Source of the DNA: Chloroflexota bacterium
GTDB taxonomy: Bacteria; Chloroflexota; UBA11872
Assembly (NCBI GenBank): GCA_022824495.1
Contig: JAJDZU010000024.1
Span: 248,001 to 312,000, forward strand
Direction of reading: 5' to 3'
DNA: 64,000 nucleotides
In this document: positions 52,847 through 61,409 of the stretch, piece after piece
How the letters are laid out: every line of letters starts with the position of its first letter
How positions within the stretch are numbered: the first letter of the stretch is position 1
Translations under genes and position numbers: made by a program
The notes under the pieces: model-generated
Databases searched by the model: none
Seen by the model: the letters and a program-made list of their open reading frames with translations, nothing else
What the model was told of the DNA's origin: nothing

Positions 52847-52889
52847 CTGAGAGGGCCCGCACCCGGATACCGGGTGACGGCCCTCTCAG
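52847..52889 (+). terminator. Nested hairpin after the LRR gene, possible terminator
   Basis: CTGAGAGGGCC (52847-52857) pairs with GGCCCTCTCAG (52879-52889). Inside it CACCCGG (52860-52866) pairs with CCGGGTG (52870-52876). There is no long T run after it, so rho-independent termination is not certain. The rest of 52813-53071 holds nothing I can support. Confidence 0.5.
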
Positions 52890-53071
52890 TCTGTATCGAG
52901 AAGCGGCGCCCTCGTCGCTTGCCTAGGCGCGCACCCTTGGGCGCGTAGTGCATTCCGCAGGTGGCCGCGCCCCGGTCATCATCCCGGCGCGCAAGTCGAG
53001 CTAGCTGACCGGACGATGCCTGATTGCCAGACTGGCCGACCGGGTGATCCCTCTCGTGATTGGCGGCAACC

Positions 53072-53842
53072 CTAGGAGCACGGCTTGCGGGCGATGAGGA
53101 GGAAGGAGCCGAGGAGGCGGCGGATGGTGGGGAGGTCGTCGCCGAAGCGCCAGGTTGCGGTGCTGGGGAACTCCTGGAGGCTTTCGATACGGAGGCCGGC
53201 GCGGGCGACGCTGGTGACGATGTCGCCGAGGGTCCGGTGGAACTCCCACCTGGGTTCGGGTGCGTCTTCGGCGCCGGCGAAATGGCGCCAGCCGGTGGTT
53301 CGGTGGGGTTGGCGGTCGAAGTAGTCGCCGACGATGTCGATTGAGCCATCGCGGACCTCGAGGTTGCCCAGTTGCGGGTGTTCTTCGTTGAGAATCAGGC
53401 GGCCTGAGGGTTTAAGCAACTGGTGGATCGAGGCAGCCCAGCTATCGAGGTCCGGGAGCCAGCCGAGGGCGCCGCCGCCGGTGTAGACGATGTCGAAGGA
53501 CTCAGGAACCAGTTCCACAGGTTGGGCGCTGACGTCGGCGGCCAGGAACTCGGCGGAGATGCCGGCGTCGTTCGCCTTGCGGGTCGCCAGTTCGATCTGC
53601 CTGGGGCTGATGTCAACACCAGTGGCATGGGCGCCGGCGTTGGCCCAGGAGAGGGTCTCCTCGCCGCTGCCGCACTGGAGGTGGCAGAGGCGCAGGCCGC
53701 GGACATCGCCGGCGGCCTCGAGTTCATGCTCGCGCAGCAGCGATCCTCCCTTCGCGAAGAACTCGGCGGAGGGCCAGATGTCCTGCCGCAGGTCGGCGAT
53801 GGCGTCCCAGGCATCGCGGTTGGCGGCGGTGTATTCGTTCAC
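53072..53842 (-). CDS. Class I SAM-dependent methyltransferase
   Basis: A 256-aa methyltransferase. Motif I is LCHLQCGSGEETL, followed by GVDISPRQIELA, then IVYTGGGALGWLPD and a PSGRLILNEEHP post-core. The cofactor glycine-rich motif has a Cys in place of the second glycine. The preferred start is GTG 53842, just ahead of NEYTAANRDAWD; the frame stays open upstream with no better site. The substrate is unknown. It diverges from a GNAT gene across 142 bp. Confidence 0.85.
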   Translation of the reverse strand: MNEYTAANRDAWDAIADLRQDIWPSAEFFAKGGSLLREHELEAAGDVRGLRLCHLQCGSGEETLSWANAGAHATGVDISPRQIELATRKANDAGISAEFLAADVSAQPVELVPESFDIVYTGGGALGWLPDLDSWAASIHQLLKPSGRLILNEEHPQLGNLEVRDGSIDIVGDYFDRQPHRTTGWRHFAGAEDAPEPRWEFHRTLGDIVTSVARAGLRIESLQEFPSTATWRFGDDLPTIRRLLGSFLLIARKPCS

Positions 53843-53984
53843 AGGGGTGCTCGAGTTGCGGTGGATGGGAGGCGGCCGTCTATTGTGACCGCTGGTGCGC
53901 CTTGGCTGGACGGGTTGACGCCGGGGATACAGGCTGGGGCAAGACGCCGCGCGGGGAATCCACGATGAGACACGAGGGTCTGCG

Positions 53985-55088
53985 ATGAGCGCGGATGGGC
54001 CGCGGGTGATGCGGCTGGATGAGCGGCAGGACCTGATCGACCACGTCAATCGCGTCATGCGCCAGGAGGTGGGCAGCGATCCCACCTACGGCGAGGACTG
54101 GCCGCACGTGCATCAGCCGGAGAACGTGCCGAACATCTTTGTGGTCCGGGAGGACGACCAGATCGTGGCCTCCACGGCGATCTATCCGCACGACACGCGG
54201 CTGGGCGACGTGGAGTTGCGGATCGGCGGCATCAACGGCGTCTCGACCGACGTGCCGTACCGGCGACGCGGCTACGCCACGCGGGTGCTGGACGCCTGCA
54301 TCGAGCGCATGGCCGAACTGGGCTCCCACGTCAGCCTGCTGTCGACGGGCGTGCCCAGCTGGTATCGCAAACAGGGGTGGGAGTACGGCGGGACGGTGCG
54401 GATCTATCGCTTCGACCGGGGAAACCGGTCGTTTCTGCCCAGCGAGCCGGTGCCTGAAATCCGGCCGGCGACGGATGGGGACTTTGAGGCGCTGTCCGAG
54501 ATCAACGAGGCGCGGGCCTGGGGTGCTGTGCGTCCGCCCGACCACATGCGGGCGATGCTCAAGCGGCGGAACTCAACGGTGTGGGTGGCCGAGCGGCAAG
54601 GCCGGGCGGGAGCCTACATATTCGCGCGCGGTACGGCGATGGCGGAATACGGCGGACCAGCGCACCTTGTGGTGCCGATGATCGCGCGGCTCTTGGAGCA
54701 GTGGGACGACCCGTCGGTCAAGACGTCAACGCAGTCGGTCGCCGAGCGCCAAGCCAGCCAGAGCCCGACGGTGCATGCCACCCTGATGGCGCCGGCGCGG
54801 ACGGACGACGTGACGGAGGTCCTGGACTCGGTCGGAGTCATGCAGTCGACCGACTACATCGGCATGATCCGCATCGAGGACCCGGTGGGACTGGTCCGCG
54901 CCTACGGGCGCCAGGACCTGGAACCGGTGGACGAGGGCGACACGATCTCAATGATGCTCGGCGGCCAGCGCGTGCGTCTGAGCCGCAACGACGCAGTTAA
55001 ACTGCTGTTCGGCCCCGAGCGGCCGCCGGGGGTGAAAGACTCGGGGTTGCCGCTGGCATTTCATGAGTGGTCGGCCGATCGCGTCTGA
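53985..55088 (+). CDS. Eis-like GNAT acetyltransferase with a C-terminal sterol-carrier-like domain
   Basis: A 367-aa protein. The N-terminal GNAT motif is VSTDVPYRRRGYATRVLDACIERM, followed by a helix and SWYRKQGWEYGGT. A second, degenerate GNAT half comes next. The C-terminal 100 residues (IGMIRIEDPVGLVRAYG through RLSRNDAVKLLFGPERPP) resemble the SCP2-type domain of the Eis family. GAGGG lies 6 bp before ATG 53985. The substrate is unknown. Confidence 0.8.
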   Translation: MSADGPRVMRLDERQDLIDHVNRVMRQEVGSDPTYGEDWPHVHQPENVPNIFVVREDDQIVASTAIYPHDTRLGDVELRIGGINGVSTDVPYRRRGYATRVLDACIERMAELGSHVSLLSTGVPSWYRKQGWEYGGTVRIYRFDRGNRSFLPSEPVPEIRPATDGDFEALSEINEARAWGAVRPPDHMRAMLKRRNSTVWVAERQGRAGAYIFARGTAMAEYGGPAHLVVPMIARLLEQWDDPSVKTSTQSVAERQASQSPTVHATLMAPARTDDVTEVLDSVGVMQSTDYIGMIRIEDPVGLVRAYGRQDLEPVDEGDTISMMLGGQRVRLSRNDAVKLLFGPERPPGVKDSGLPLAFHEWSADRV

Positions 55089-55131
55089 TTCGAGTGGCGC
55101 CCGGCGGCCCATACTTCATAGAATCAGCCCA

Positions 55132-55159
55132 CCTACCTGCGCGGGGAATAACAGGTAGG
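55132..55159. promoter_or_regulatory. Inverted repeat upstream of sulfite reductase
   Basis: CCTACCTG (55132-55139) and CAGGTAGG (55152-55159) form a perfect 8-bp inverted repeat with a 12-nt spacer, 41 bp before the ATG. It may be an operator for a sulfur regulator or an RNA hairpin in the leader. A possible TAGAAT -10 box lies at 55119-55124. Confidence 0.5.
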
Positions 55160-55200
55160 CTCATCACCCGGCCGCGACGGGCGGCGCGTGGAGGCCAGGC

Positions 55201-56982
55201 ATGGCAGTAACTGAACGACGAGAAACGGCTGGGCACGTGATCGAGATCCTCGATGAGGAATTCGAGGACTTCACCACGGAGGCCCGGGCCTACCTGGCCG
55301 GCCAGCGCGTCGAAGAAAAGTTCATCGGCTACCGGCTGAAGCAGGGAGTCTACGGCCAGCGGCAGCCCAACGTGCAGATGCTGCGCGTGAAGCTGCCGAT
55401 GGGCGGCGTCACGTCGGACCAGTTGGACGCCTTCGCCGAGGTGACCGAGCGGTTTGCCCCGCTCAAGAAGGGCCACATCACCACCCGCGAGAACATCCAG
55501 ATCCATCACATTCCGCTGCCGCTGGCCTGGGATGCGTTGCGGGTGCTGGGTCGCGCGGGACTCTCGACGCGCGAAGCCTGCGGCAACACGGTCCGTAACG
55601 TGACCGGCGACCCCTGGGCGGGCGTGGCCGACGACGAGACGTTCGATGCGACGCCGTATGCGGGCGCCTTCGTGCGCTACTTCGTGCGCAACCCGCTGAC
55701 GCAGTTGCTGCCGCGGAAGTTCAAAGTTTCGTTCAGTGGATCGGACACCGACAGAACGATCGGGGAAATCCACGACCTGGCGTTCTTCTCGACCATCAAG
55801 ATGGTGGACGGCAAGGAGGAGCGCGGGTTCCGCATCCTGACCGGCGGCGGGCTCTCGATCATGCCCAAGCACGCCTTCGAGTTGTACGACTTCGTGCCGC
55901 TCAGCGACTACCTGCGGGTGTCCGAGGCCGTGCTGCGAATCTTCAACCGGTCGGACGAACTGCGACGCAACCGGGCCAAGGCCCGCATCAAGTTCCTCGT
56001 CCACCGGGTCGGAATCGAGAAGTTCCGCGAGATGGTGGAGGCCGAGTTGACCGGCGCCTGGGCCGAGCGCGACTACGACCTGGACGACCTGGTCTTCATC
56101 GACAACGAAGAGGCGGAAGCTCCCGCGATGCCGGCCGAGGCGCCGGTGATCGCGGAAGAGGACGCCGACCTGTTCGAGCGCTTCTGCTCGACGAACGTGG
56201 CGCCGCAGGTTCAGGCCGGCTACTCGACGATGGAAGTCAAGGTGAACCAGGGCGACCTGAGTCCCGAGCAGTTCCGCGGCCTGGCGCAGATCCTGCGTGA
56301 CTACGGCGCCAGCCGGGCGCGAACCACGCACTGGCAGAACATCGTGCTGCGCTGGATTCCGGACAACAGCGTCTACCCCGTCTGGCGCGAACTGCGCGCG
56401 CTGGGGCTGGGCAATCCGGGCGCGTACGAGATCAACGACGTGGTGTCCTGCCCGGGCACGGACAGTTGCAAGCTGGGAATCACCTCCTCGATGGGCCTCA
56501 ACAAGGCCATCCAGGCCAAGGTCGAGGAAATGCACATCCAGGATCCGCTGACGCGGCAGATCCTGATCAACATGAGCGGCTGCCCGAACTCGTGCGGCAT
56601 GCACCACGTGGGGAACATCGGGTTCCACGGCGCGGCCATCAAGACCGGCGGACGCCAGGTTCCGGCGTACCACACCTTCATCGGCGGAAACCGCCGCTAC
56701 GGCTCGCCGATGCGGCTGGGCCTGCTGCTGCGCACGCGGGTGCCGGCCAAGCGCGCGCCGATGGTGGTGGAACGGTTGATCCTGGATTACGAAGAGAAGC
56801 GAGAGACGGACGACGAGTCTTTCAACGAGTACGTGGACCGCTACGACCGGCTCTACTTTGACGGACTCCTGAAGGACCTGGCGCTGCCGCCCGAATACGA
56901 CGACGAGCCCGAGCACTTCGTGGACTGGGACCGCGACCGGCTGTACGTGCTGGAACGCGGCGAGGGCGAATGCGCGGTCTGA
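55201..56982 (+). CDS. Ferredoxin-type assimilatory sulfite (or nitrite) reductase, sirohaem protein
   Basis: A 593-aa sirohaem/[4Fe-4S] enzyme that reduces sulfite to sulfide by six electrons. Both ferredoxin-like halves are present (HITTRENIQIHHI and the RARTTHWQNIVLRWI repeat). Cluster ligands are Cys417 and Cys423 in CPGTDSC and Cys461 and Cys465 in CPNSCGMHH. The nitrite reductase family looks the same, but the cysH-cysC-sat context makes sulfite the likely substrate. GGAGG lies 7 bp before ATG 55201. It needs sirohaem, whose early steps (hemC, cobA, hemD) lie downstream. Confidence 0.9.
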   Translation: MAVTERRETAGHVIEILDEEFEDFTTEARAYLAGQRVEEKFIGYRLKQGVYGQRQPNVQMLRVKLPMGGVTSDQLDAFAEVTERFAPLKKGHITTRENIQIHHIPLPLAWDALRVLGRAGLSTREACGNTVRNVTGDPWAGVADDETFDATPYAGAFVRYFVRNPLTQLLPRKFKVSFSGSDTDRTIGEIHDLAFFSTIKMVDGKEERGFRILTGGGLSIMPKHAFELYDFVPLSDYLRVSEAVLRIFNRSDELRRNRAKARIKFLVHRVGIEKFREMVEAELTGAWAERDYDLDDLVFIDNEEAEAPAMPAEAPVIAEEDADLFERFCSTNVAPQVQAGYSTMEVKVNQGDLSPEQFRGLAQILRDYGASRARTTHWQNIVLRWIPDNSVYPVWRELRALGLGNPGAYEINDVVSCPGTDSCKLGITSSMGLNKAIQAKVEEMHIQDPLTRQILINMSGCPNSCGMHHVGNIGFHGAAIKTGGRQVPAYHTFIGGNRRYGSPMRLGLLLRTRVPAKRAPMVVERLILDYEEKRETDDESFNEYVDRYDRLYFDGLLKDLALPPEYDDEPEHFVDWDRDRLYVLERGEGECAV

Positions 56983-57131
56983 CCCCAGACAAACCGTCCA
57001 GTCCATCGCCCACGCCGAGCGGCCAGCGGCCGCTTGCGTCGGCGGCTAGCGCTTCACGAGAGCACCCCAGCGGCTGCACGTGTTGTTCTTGCGACTGCAC
57101 CTGCGCCTGTATACGGGGCGTGGTGGTCTAG
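56970..57131 (+). CDS. Cysteine-rich leader peptide, predicted Cys-responsive attenuator ORF
   Basis: A 53-aa ORF starting 13 bp inside the end of the sulfite reductase gene, with GAGGG 4 bp before ATG 56970. The body is a low-complexity Ser/Pro/Ala stretch. Residues 36-47 read CTCCSCDCTCAC, seven cysteines in twelve residues, then IRGVVV and the stop. It lies 175 bp ahead of cysH. Dense cysteine codons just before a biosynthetic operon are the hallmark of cysteine-sensing leader peptides known in mycobacteria, where ribosome stalling controls downstream genes. Hairpins follow at 57116-57144, 57152-57166 and 57180-57204. A function as a peptide is unlikely. Confidence 0.7.
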   Translation: MRGLTPDKPSSPSPTPSGQRPLASAASASREHPSGCTCCSCDCTCACIRGVVV

Positions 57132-57306
57132 GCCTCTCACGCCCGCAAAGTCCTGGTCACGCCAGGCACTTCTCGACGCCGGCCGCGCGTTCGCGCCCCG
57201 GCCGCGTGATCAATCCCACCTGACCACGCCCTAGAACGGCGTCGAGCATCTGAAATCAAGCGAGGGGCGCTCTTTGCCCCATGCCATCGGAGGTTTTCTC
57301 TCAATC

Positions 57307-58020
57307 GTGAATGTGCAACTTGCTGAACCTGATCTGCGGCGCGAAGGCCCGCGGCTGCAGGGCCTGCCCGCCGAGGAGGTGCTGCGCGAAGTCGTGCGCG
57401 CCTATGCCCCGGACGTGGCGCTGTCGTGTTCCTTCGGCGGCCCCAGCGGGATGGTGCTGGTGGACATGCTGGCGCAACAGGACCTGCTGGATGACGTCGA
57501 GGTGTATTACCTGGACACCGGCCTGCTCTTCCAGGCCACGCACGAGGTCCGCGAGCGCATCGAAGCGCAGTACGGGTTCGAGGCCACGGCATATCACCCG
57601 GAGTTGTCGCTTTCGGATCAGGCCGCGCTCCATGGCGTGTCGTTGTGGGACCGCGACCCGGACACCTGCTGCGGGATCCGCAAGGTCGGGCCGAACGCAC
57701 GGGCGCTGGCGGACAAGCGGGCCTGGATCACGGGCGTGCGGCGCGACCAGTCGGCGCAGCGGGCGGCAACGCCGGTGATTGAGTGGAACGCGAGATTCGG
57801 GCTGGTGAAGGTCGCCCCTCTGAGCGGCTGGTCCGAAACCGAGATCTGGGACTACATCCGCCATCACGACGTGCCGTACAACCGGCTGCACGACGAGGGC
57901 TATCCAAGCCTGGGCTGCGACACGCGCTGTACGACGCGTCCGCTGCCCGGTGAGTCGCTACGGAGTGGCCGCTGGCGCGGACTGTCAAAGACCGAGTGCG
58001 GTCTGCACGGAAACACTTAG
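57307..58020 (+). CDS. cysH: APS/PAPS reductase CysH
   Basis: A 237-aa enzyme that reduces adenylyl-sulfate (or PAPS) to sulfite using thioredoxin. The P-loop-like site LSCSFGGPSGMV, YYLDTGLLF, and RDPDTCCGIRKV with the adjacent Cys pair of the [4Fe-4S] type are present. The second cysteine pair is C-x3-C (GCDTRCT), one residue longer than the usual C-x2-C. KTECGLH closes the protein with the catalytic cysteine. The Cys pairs favour APS as substrate. GTG 57307 has GGAGG about 12 bp upstream; the conserved region starts soon after. Confidence 0.9.
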   Translation: MNVQLAEPDLRREGPRLQGLPAEEVLREVVRAYAPDVALSCSFGGPSGMVLVDMLAQQDLLDDVEVYYLDTGLLFQATHEVRERIEAQYGFEATAYHPELSLSDQAALHGVSLWDRDPDTCCGIRKVGPNARALADKRAWITGVRRDQSAQRAATPVIEWNARFGLVKVAPLSGWSETEIWDYIRHHDVPYNRLHDEGYPSLGCDTRCTTRPLPGESLRSGRWRGLSKTECGLHGNT

Positions 58021-58023
58021 GAG

Positions 58024-58626
58024 ATGGTCAAGTCAATGGACTGCAATGGGTTTGCCGCCTACGGGCGGCAGGAACCGGCCGGGGTCACGATCTGGCTGAC
58101 GGGGCTTTCGGGGGCGGGCAAAACCACGCTGGCGGAGCGGCTGACGCCGGAACTGCAACGCCGCGGCCACCGCGTGGAGTCGCTGGACGGCGACGTGGTG
58201 CGCACGCACCTGAGCAAGGGCCTGGGATTCACGCGCGAGGACCGCGACGAGAACATCCGGCGAATTGCCTGGGTGGCGGCGCTGGGGACGCGGCACGGCG
58301 CGACGATGCTGGTGTCGGCGATTTCCCCCTACAACGAAGGACGCCGCGAAGCGCGCGATCAAATCGGCGAGTTCGTGGAGGTCTACGTGAAGTGTTCGCT
58401 CGATCAGCTGATCGAGCGCGACCCCAAGGGGCTGTACGCAAAGGCGCTGGCGGGTGAGATCGAGAATTTCACCGGGGTCAGCGATCCGTACGAGGAACCG
58501 GTTAGTCCGGAGATTGTGGTGGAGACGGACATGGAGTCGGTTGAGGAGAGCGCGGCCAAGATCATCTCCAGGCTGGAATGCCTGGGATACCTGGCGCCGG
58601 TATCCGACTGCGTGGCGGCGGCCTGA
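58024..58626 (+). CDS. cysC: Adenylylsulfate kinase
   Basis: A 200-aa kinase that phosphorylates APS to PAPS. The Walker A GLSGAGKT is at residues 27-34; [28 protein letters not shown] and [16 protein letters not shown] are classic APS-kinase motifs. It starts 4 bp after cysH and its stop overlaps the sat start. Since CysH looks APS-type, PAPS here may also feed sulfation reactions. A start at ATG 58036 is possible, because AGGAG abuts the first ATG. Confidence 0.93.
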   Translation: MVKSMDCNGFAAYGRQEPAGVTIWLTGLSGAGKTTLAERLTPELQRRGHRVESLDGDVVRTHLSKGLGFTREDRDENIRRIAWVAALGTRHGATMLVSAISPYNEGRREARDQIGEFVEVYVKCSLDQLIERDPKGLYAKALAGEIENFTGVSDPYEEPVSPEIVVETDMESVEESAAKIISRLECLGYLAPVSDCVAAA

Positions 58627-59711
58627 TGGGCGCCGTGGCAGCGCCGGCGGCGATCGAGCTTTCACCGCGGCAACTGGCGGATCTTGAGCTATTCCGAGTC
58701 GGGGGCTACCGCCCGCTGACCGGGTTCATGACCGAAGCGGAATACGCAGCGGTGCTGAAGGACATGCACCTGCCGGACGGCCAGCCCTGGCCGCTGCCGA
58801 TCACGCTGGCGGTGGACGCCGAGACGGCGGCGCTGGTGCGCGAGGGGGACCGGCTGGACCTGCTGGACGGCGCGGGCCGGCCGCGCGGCGAGCTGGAGGT
58901 TCGCCAGCGATTTAACTACGACAAGGAGGCCGAGGCGCAGGCGGTGTATCGCACGACCGACGCGAAGCATCCGGGCGTGGCGGCGCTATACGCGCAGGGC
59001 GAGGTGCTGCTGGGCGGGCCGGTGCGGTGCTTCGGGGCATCGCCGGATCGGGCCGAGGATCCGCGGCACCTGACGCCGTCGCAATTGCGCGAGCGGTTCG
59101 ATGCGCTGGGCTGGCGAACGGTCGTCGGGTTCCAGACGCGCAATCCGATCCACCGCGCGCACGAGTACATCCAGAAGGCCGCGCTGGAGATTGTTGACGG
59201 GCTGCTGGTGCATCCGCTGGTGGGCGTGACCAAGGAAGACGACGTGCCGGCGGAGGTGCGCTGGCGCTGCTACGAGGTGCTGCTGGACGGGTACTTCCCG
59301 CGCGACCGGGTGGTGCTGGCGGCACTGCCGGCGGCGATGCGCTACGCGGGGCCGCGCGAGGCGGTGTTCCACGCGCTGGTGCGGCGCAACTACGGCTGCA
59401 CGCACTTCATCGTGGGACGCGACCACGCGGGCGTGGGCGATTACTACGGCCCGCACGACGCGCAGCACATCTTCCACGAATTCGATGCCGGTGAACTGGG
59501 CATCACGCCGCTGTTCTTCGAGCACGCCTTCTGGTGCACGGCCTGCGCCGCGATGGGCTCGGCCAAGACCTGCCCGCACGACGGGGCCAATCACGTGTTC
59601 CTGAGCGGCACGCGGCTGCGGGGGATGCTGAGTGAAGGCCAGCGACCGCCGGCGGAGTTCACGCGTCCGGAGGTGGCGGAGGTGTTGGCGGCGGCCTATG
59701 CCCAGGGCTGA
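58626..59711 (+). CDS. sat: ATP sulfurylase (sulfate adenylyltransferase), single-subunit type
   Basis: A 361-aa enzyme that makes APS from ATP and sulfate. The conserved QTRNPIHRAHEY and GRDHAGVGDYYGPHDAQ motifs are intact, and CTACAAMGSAKTCPHD gives the C-terminal zinc-type cysteines. It is at the short end for Sat and has no fused kinase domain. ATG 58626 overlaps the cysC stop (TGATG). It completes a sulfate-to-sulfide set with cysC, cysH and the sulfite reductase. No sulfate transporter is in the window. Confidence 0.94.
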   Translation: MGAVAAPAAIELSPRQLADLELFRVGGYRPLTGFMTEAEYAAVLKDMHLPDGQPWPLPITLAVDAETAALVREGDRLDLLDGAGRPRGELEVRQRFNYDKEAEAQAVYRTTDAKHPGVAALYAQGEVLLGGPVRCFGASPDRAEDPRHLTPSQLRERFDALGWRTVVGFQTRNPIHRAHEYIQKAALEIVDGLLVHPLVGVTKEDDVPAEVRWRCYEVLLDGYFPRDRVVLAALPAAMRYAGPREAVFHALVRRNYGCTHFIVGRDHAGVGDYYGPHDAQHIFHEFDAGELGITPLFFEHAFWCTACAAMGSAKTCPHDGANHVFLSGTRLRGMLSEGQRPPAEFTRPEVAEVLAAAYAQG

Positions 59712-59766
59712 GCGACGGGGCGTAGGCTTTAGCGGCTGAGGCAAGCGGCGGGACCGAGGTACGGCG

Positions 59767-60663
59767 GTGAAGGCTCGCATCGCGACACGCCGTTCGCCGC
59801 TGGCACGGGCGCAGGCGGCGTTGGTGGCTGATTTGCTGGTGGCTGCCAATCCGGGCTTGCGGGTTGAATTCGTGCATGTGGTTACGTCGGGCGACCGGGA
59901 CCGATCGAAGCCGATCGAGGAACTCGGGGAGCGCGGTGTCTTTTCACGAGGCGTGCAGGCGGCGCTGCTGGACGGGCGGGCCGACATTGCGGTGCACAGC
60001 TATAAGGACCTGCCGACGGAGCCGCTGGCTGGATTGCGTATCGCCGCAGTACCGCTGCGGGCCGATCCGCGGGATGCGCTGGTGAGCCGAAGCGGAGCAG
60101 TGCTGGCTGACCTGCCGGCGGGCGCCAGCGTGGGCACGGGTAGCGCCCGTCGCTCGGCGCAGGTTCTCGCCGTCCGTCCGGACCTGCGTGTCAGGCCGCT
60201 GCGTGGGAACGTGGGAACGCGGGTGGCCAAGGTGCAGGACGGGGAACTGGATGCGGCGGTGCTGGCGGTGGCGGGTCTGAAGCGTGCTGGGTTGGCCGAC
60301 GCAATAGCCGAGGTGTTGGAGCCGCCGTCGTTTCTGCCGGCGCCGGCGCAGGGCGCGCTGGCGGTGGAGGTTCGAGCCGATGGGCCGGACGTCGAGGGGC
60401 TGGTGAAGCGAATTGATGACGCGGAGTCACGCGCGGCGGTGACGGCGGAGCGGGCCTTCCTCCGTGACCTGCGAGGTGGTTGCAATGCGCCGGCGGGGGC
60501 GCTGGCAAGGGTGGACGGTGGCGAATTGACGATGACGGCAGGGCTCTTCGGTGAGGGAGAAGGTCTACCCGTAACGCAGCGCGGAAGCGTGAGCGATGCC
60601 GACGCCTTGGGTCGCCGGGCAGCGGCCAGGGTGCTGGCGGCGCGGGGACGGGCGACGCAGTGA
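59767..60663 (+). CDS. hemC: Porphobilinogen deaminase (hydroxymethylbilane synthase)
   Basis: A 298-aa tetrapyrrole enzyme that joins four porphobilinogens. IATRRSPLARAQAALV, HSYKDLPTEP, GTGSARRSAQ and PLRGNVGTR are typical, and the dipyrromethane cofactor cysteine is Cys239 in RGGCNAPAGA. It starts at GTG 59767 with GAGG 8 bp upstream. Its end overlaps cobA (GTGA), so the hem/cob genes form one unit right after the sulfur genes. Confidence 0.95.
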   Translation: MKARIATRRSPLARAQAALVADLLVAANPGLRVEFVHVVTSGDRDRSKPIEELGERGVFSRGVQAALLDGRADIAVHSYKDLPTEPLAGLRIAAVPLRADPRDALVSRSGAVLADLPAGASVGTGSARRSAQVLAVRPDLRVRPLRGNVGTRVAKVQDGELDAAVLAVAGLKRAGLADAIAEVLEPPSFLPAPAQGALAVEVRADGPDVEGLVKRIDDAESRAAVTAERAFLRDLRGGCNAPAGALARVDGGELTMTAGLFGEGEGLPVTQRGSVSDADALGRRAAARVLAARGRATQ

Positions 60664-61409
60664 AAGCCCAGGCCGGGACGATTTACCTGGTCGGCGCGGG
60701 TCCGGGCGATCCGAAGCTGATTACGGTGCATGGCCGGGAAGTGCTGGAGTCGGCGGACGCAGTGGTTCACGACCGGCTGGTTTCGCCGGACCTTCTGAAG
60801 CTGGCGCGCGCCGATGCCCGGATTGAGGACGCCGGCAAGACGCCGGGCCGGGCTTCGCGAAGCCAGGAAGAAATCAACGACTTGCTTGTCGAATTGGCCC
60901 GTGAGGGGCTTTCGGTGTGCCGGTTGAAGGGCGGGGATCCATTCGTGTTCGGCCGCGGCGGCGAGGAAGTGCTGGCGGCGCGAGCGGCCGGGATCCCGGT
61001 GGTTGTGGTGCCGGGAATCTCCTCGGCGCTGGCCGGGCCGACCGCGGCGGACGTGCCCGTGACGCATCGGGGGGTGGAGTCAAGCTTCACGGTAGTTACC
61101 GGGCACGACGCACGGTCGGCGGGCGATGCCGGGGTGGATTGGGGACGGATTGCGGGCACACCGGGGTCCATCGTGGTGTTGATGGGCGTCGGGAACCTGG
61201 GAGCGATTACCGGGAAGCTGATCGAGGGTGGACGGTCGCCCGACGAGCCGGTGCGGGTGGTGGAGCGCGCCACGTTGCCGGGGCAGCGCGTGATTTCGGG
61301 AACGCTGGCAACCGTCCAACAGCTTGCGCAGGAGGCTGGACTGAAGGCCCCGGCGGTGATCGTCGCGGGACCTGTTGCGGCGGTGCTGAACGACAGCGAG
61401 ACCACGTGA
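60660..61409 (+). CDS. cobA: Uroporphyrinogen-III C-methyltransferase (SUMT)
   Basis: A 249-aa SAM-dependent methylase that makes precorrin-2, the branch point to sirohaem and cobalamin. The N-terminal TIYLVGAGPGDPKLITV and VCRLKGGDPFVFGRGGEE, then VVVPGISSALAGPTAADVPVTHRG, are diagnostic. It is the CobA type without the CysG dehydrogenase/ferrochelatase domain, so those steps must be encoded elsewhere. Overlaps by 4 bp with hemC upstream and hemD downstream mean strict coupling. Confidence 0.95.
   Translation: MKAQAGTIYLVGAGPGDPKLITVHGREVLESADAVVHDRLVSPDLLKLARADARIEDAGKTPGRASRSQEEINDLLVELAREGLSVCRLKGGDPFVFGRGGEEVLAARAAGIPVVVVPGISSALAGPTAADVPVTHRGVESSFTVVTGHDARSAGDAGVDWGRIAGTPGSIVVLMGVGNLGAITGKLIEGGRSPDEPVRVVERATLPGQRVISGTLATVQQLAQEAGLKAPAVIVAGPVAAVLNDSETT

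Noticed and set aside
54997..57006. 669-aa open frame antisense to the sulfite reductase gene
   Set aside because: The sense strand has clear cluster motifs and a ribosome site; the antisense product has no recognisable fold.
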